A model generated the notes under the pieces. That model was not told where the DNA came from. It saw nothing but the letters and a program-made list of their open reading frames with translations, and ran no database searches. Shown piece by piece: positions 24,375 through 25,163 of a stretch of 25,163 nucleotides of DNA. Numbering within the stretch: the stretch's first letter is position 1; each line of letters opens with the position of its first letter. The position numbers and the translations under genes are program-made. The DNA is from a virus. The stretch is taken from positions 1 to 25,163 of the IMG/VR virus record IMGVR_UViG_3300018424_000235. One strand, given 5' to 3'.

Positions 24375-25163
24375 ATGGCCAGACCGTTTACAAAACTAAG
24401 CGATTCGTTTAAGATTCTAAGAGACAATTTAAACACTGTTTCATATAACATTGGTGATCCTGCCAGTCTAACCACCTATGGTGATAGTGATGTTGTTCAG
24501 GCAATCAATGAAATTGAAAATGTCTTTGATGCATCTTCTGGTGAGATTTTATATCCTACTGGAGCTACAGGCGAAACTCAAGCTCGACTTCTGATTAGTA
24601 CAAATCAAAACTCTGGTACCGACATCCAGCTAGATGCAGGTAATGATGTCAAGGTATCTACTAACAACGATTTCTTTGTAGATGCAACCAATGATATCAT
24701 ATTGGATGCTGGTGGGTCAAGTGATATCTACTTCAAGAATGACAGTTCTACTCGTATCCAATGGAGTCTAGATGCAACTCCATCGATGGAGATTACGGGT
24801 GACTTCGATATCAATGCGACTTCGCATTGCAAGATAGACGCTGAAGATGAGATCTTCCTTGACACCAATTATGGCACAATCAAGATGCAAAAGAATGGTG
24901 CCGATGCTATCAGTTATAATTTGACTGGTGGTGGTCAGACCATGACATCAACAGGCAGTTTGTCTGTATATTCTACTGGTAATGTATTGTTCGATGCAAC
25001 AGGTGATATTATACTTGCTGCAGACGGTGGGGATATCTTCTTCAAAGATAGTGTTAATACCACTCGTTTTCAATACAGCTTAGGTACTACCAATACCGTT
25101 GCTGTAACAGGTAACTATACTCTAGACGTATCGGGAGACATTATCCTTGATGCCGATGGTGAC
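24375..25163 (+). CDS. Tail fibre protein, N-terminal 263 residues (runs off the window)
   Basis: The frame opens at ATG 24375 and has no stop to the window end. It begins MARPFTKLSDSFKILRDNL, a helical start. It then turns into beta-rich repeats with alternating Asp/Gly turns: NDIILDAGGSSDIYFKNDSS, STRIQWSLDATPSMEITGDF, GDIILAADGGDIFFKDSV and TRFQYSLGTTNTVAVTG, with a third GDIILDADGD at the edge. The pattern suits a trimeric fibre shaft. The receptor-binding end lies beyond the window. Location after the baseplate genes fits a long or side tail fibre. Confidence 0.75.
   Translation, partial: MARPFTKLSDSFKILRDNLNTVSYNIGDPASLTTYGDSDVVQAINEIENVFDASSGEILYPTGATGETQARLLISTNQNSGTDIQLDAGNDVKVSTNNDFFVDATNDIILDAGGSSDIYFKNDSSTRIQWSLDATPSMEITGDFDINATSHCKIDAEDEIFLDTNYGTIKMQKNGADAISYNLTGGGQTMTSTGSLSVYSTGNVLFDATGDIILAADGGDIFFKDSVNTTRFQYSLGTTNTVAVTGNYTLDVSGDIILDADGD
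24697..25163 (+). repeat. Tail-fibre shaft repeats
   Basis: Protein-level repeats of the form (N/G)DIILDAxGGxDIxFK followed by (T)R(I/F)Q(W/Y)SL occur at about 24694-24775 and 25004-25085. A third copy begins at about 25136 and runs out of the window. At DNA level they are diverged, consistent with ongoing variation. Confidence 0.55.

Noticed and set aside
1-25163. CRISPR arrays, tRNA genes, insertion sequences or integrase/att sites
   Set aside because: No evenly spaced direct repeats, cloverleaf-like segments, transposase motifs or recombinase motifs were seen; nearly all bases are in structural genes.

Overview
The window is part of the late structural region of a T4-like, contractile-tailed phage genome. 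It encodes almost all of a baseplate plus the start of the tail-tube and tape-measure genes. Recognisable baseplate relatives are gp48, gp53, gp27, gp5, gp25, gp6, gp8 and gp26, together with a gp4-type head-completion nuclease. Fibre-like proteins carry the gp9/gp10-type N-terminus, and promoters match the T4 late consensus TATAAATA. The very long protein at 18170-24139 and the sequence style resemble marine (cyanophage/Vibrio/uncultured ocean) T4-like myoviruses. The peptidoglycan amidase in the tail hub suggests a Gram-negative host. The exact host cannot be read from the window.

Layout: two divergent late operons start from a short control region at about 3833-3877. The leftward operon (3832 to 1) runs gp4-like nuclease, sulfotransferase-like protein, gp2-like conserved protein, tail-tube-family protein (gp54/gp19-like), gp26 with a -1 frameshift extension, and the first 165 residues of a probable tape measure. 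The rightward operon (3878 to 25163) runs gp48, gp53, gp27-like hub, gp5 N-terminal part, amidase protein, gp5 C-terminal spike, M15-like protein, gp25, gp6, gp7/gpI-like protein, gp9/gp10-like fibre connector, gp8, a 1989-residue baseplate/fibre protein, a small coiled-coil protein and the start of a repeat-rich tail fibre. Genes are packed with 1- or 4-base stop/start overlaps. The few gaps mostly hold late promoters, and no gap exceeds 50 bases.

How the genes work together: the hub (gp27/gp5-like proteins and the amidase) and the wedges (gp53, gp25, gp6, gp7-like, gp8) form the baseplate. gp48 and the tube-like protein start the tube on it. gp26 and its frameshifted form probably chaperone the tape measure, and the long proteins and fibres at the right end contact the host.

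The most notable observations are three. First, a canonical -1 slippery heptamer near the 3' end of gp26 joins it to a 64-codon reading frame, reproducing the lambda G/GT tail-chaperone arrangement in a T4-like tail. Second, gp5 is split into separate genes, with a lysozyme-like domain that appears inactive and a separate amidase. Third, a sulfotransferase-like gene lies inside the virion-assembly operon. All functions come from reading the sequence without database searches.
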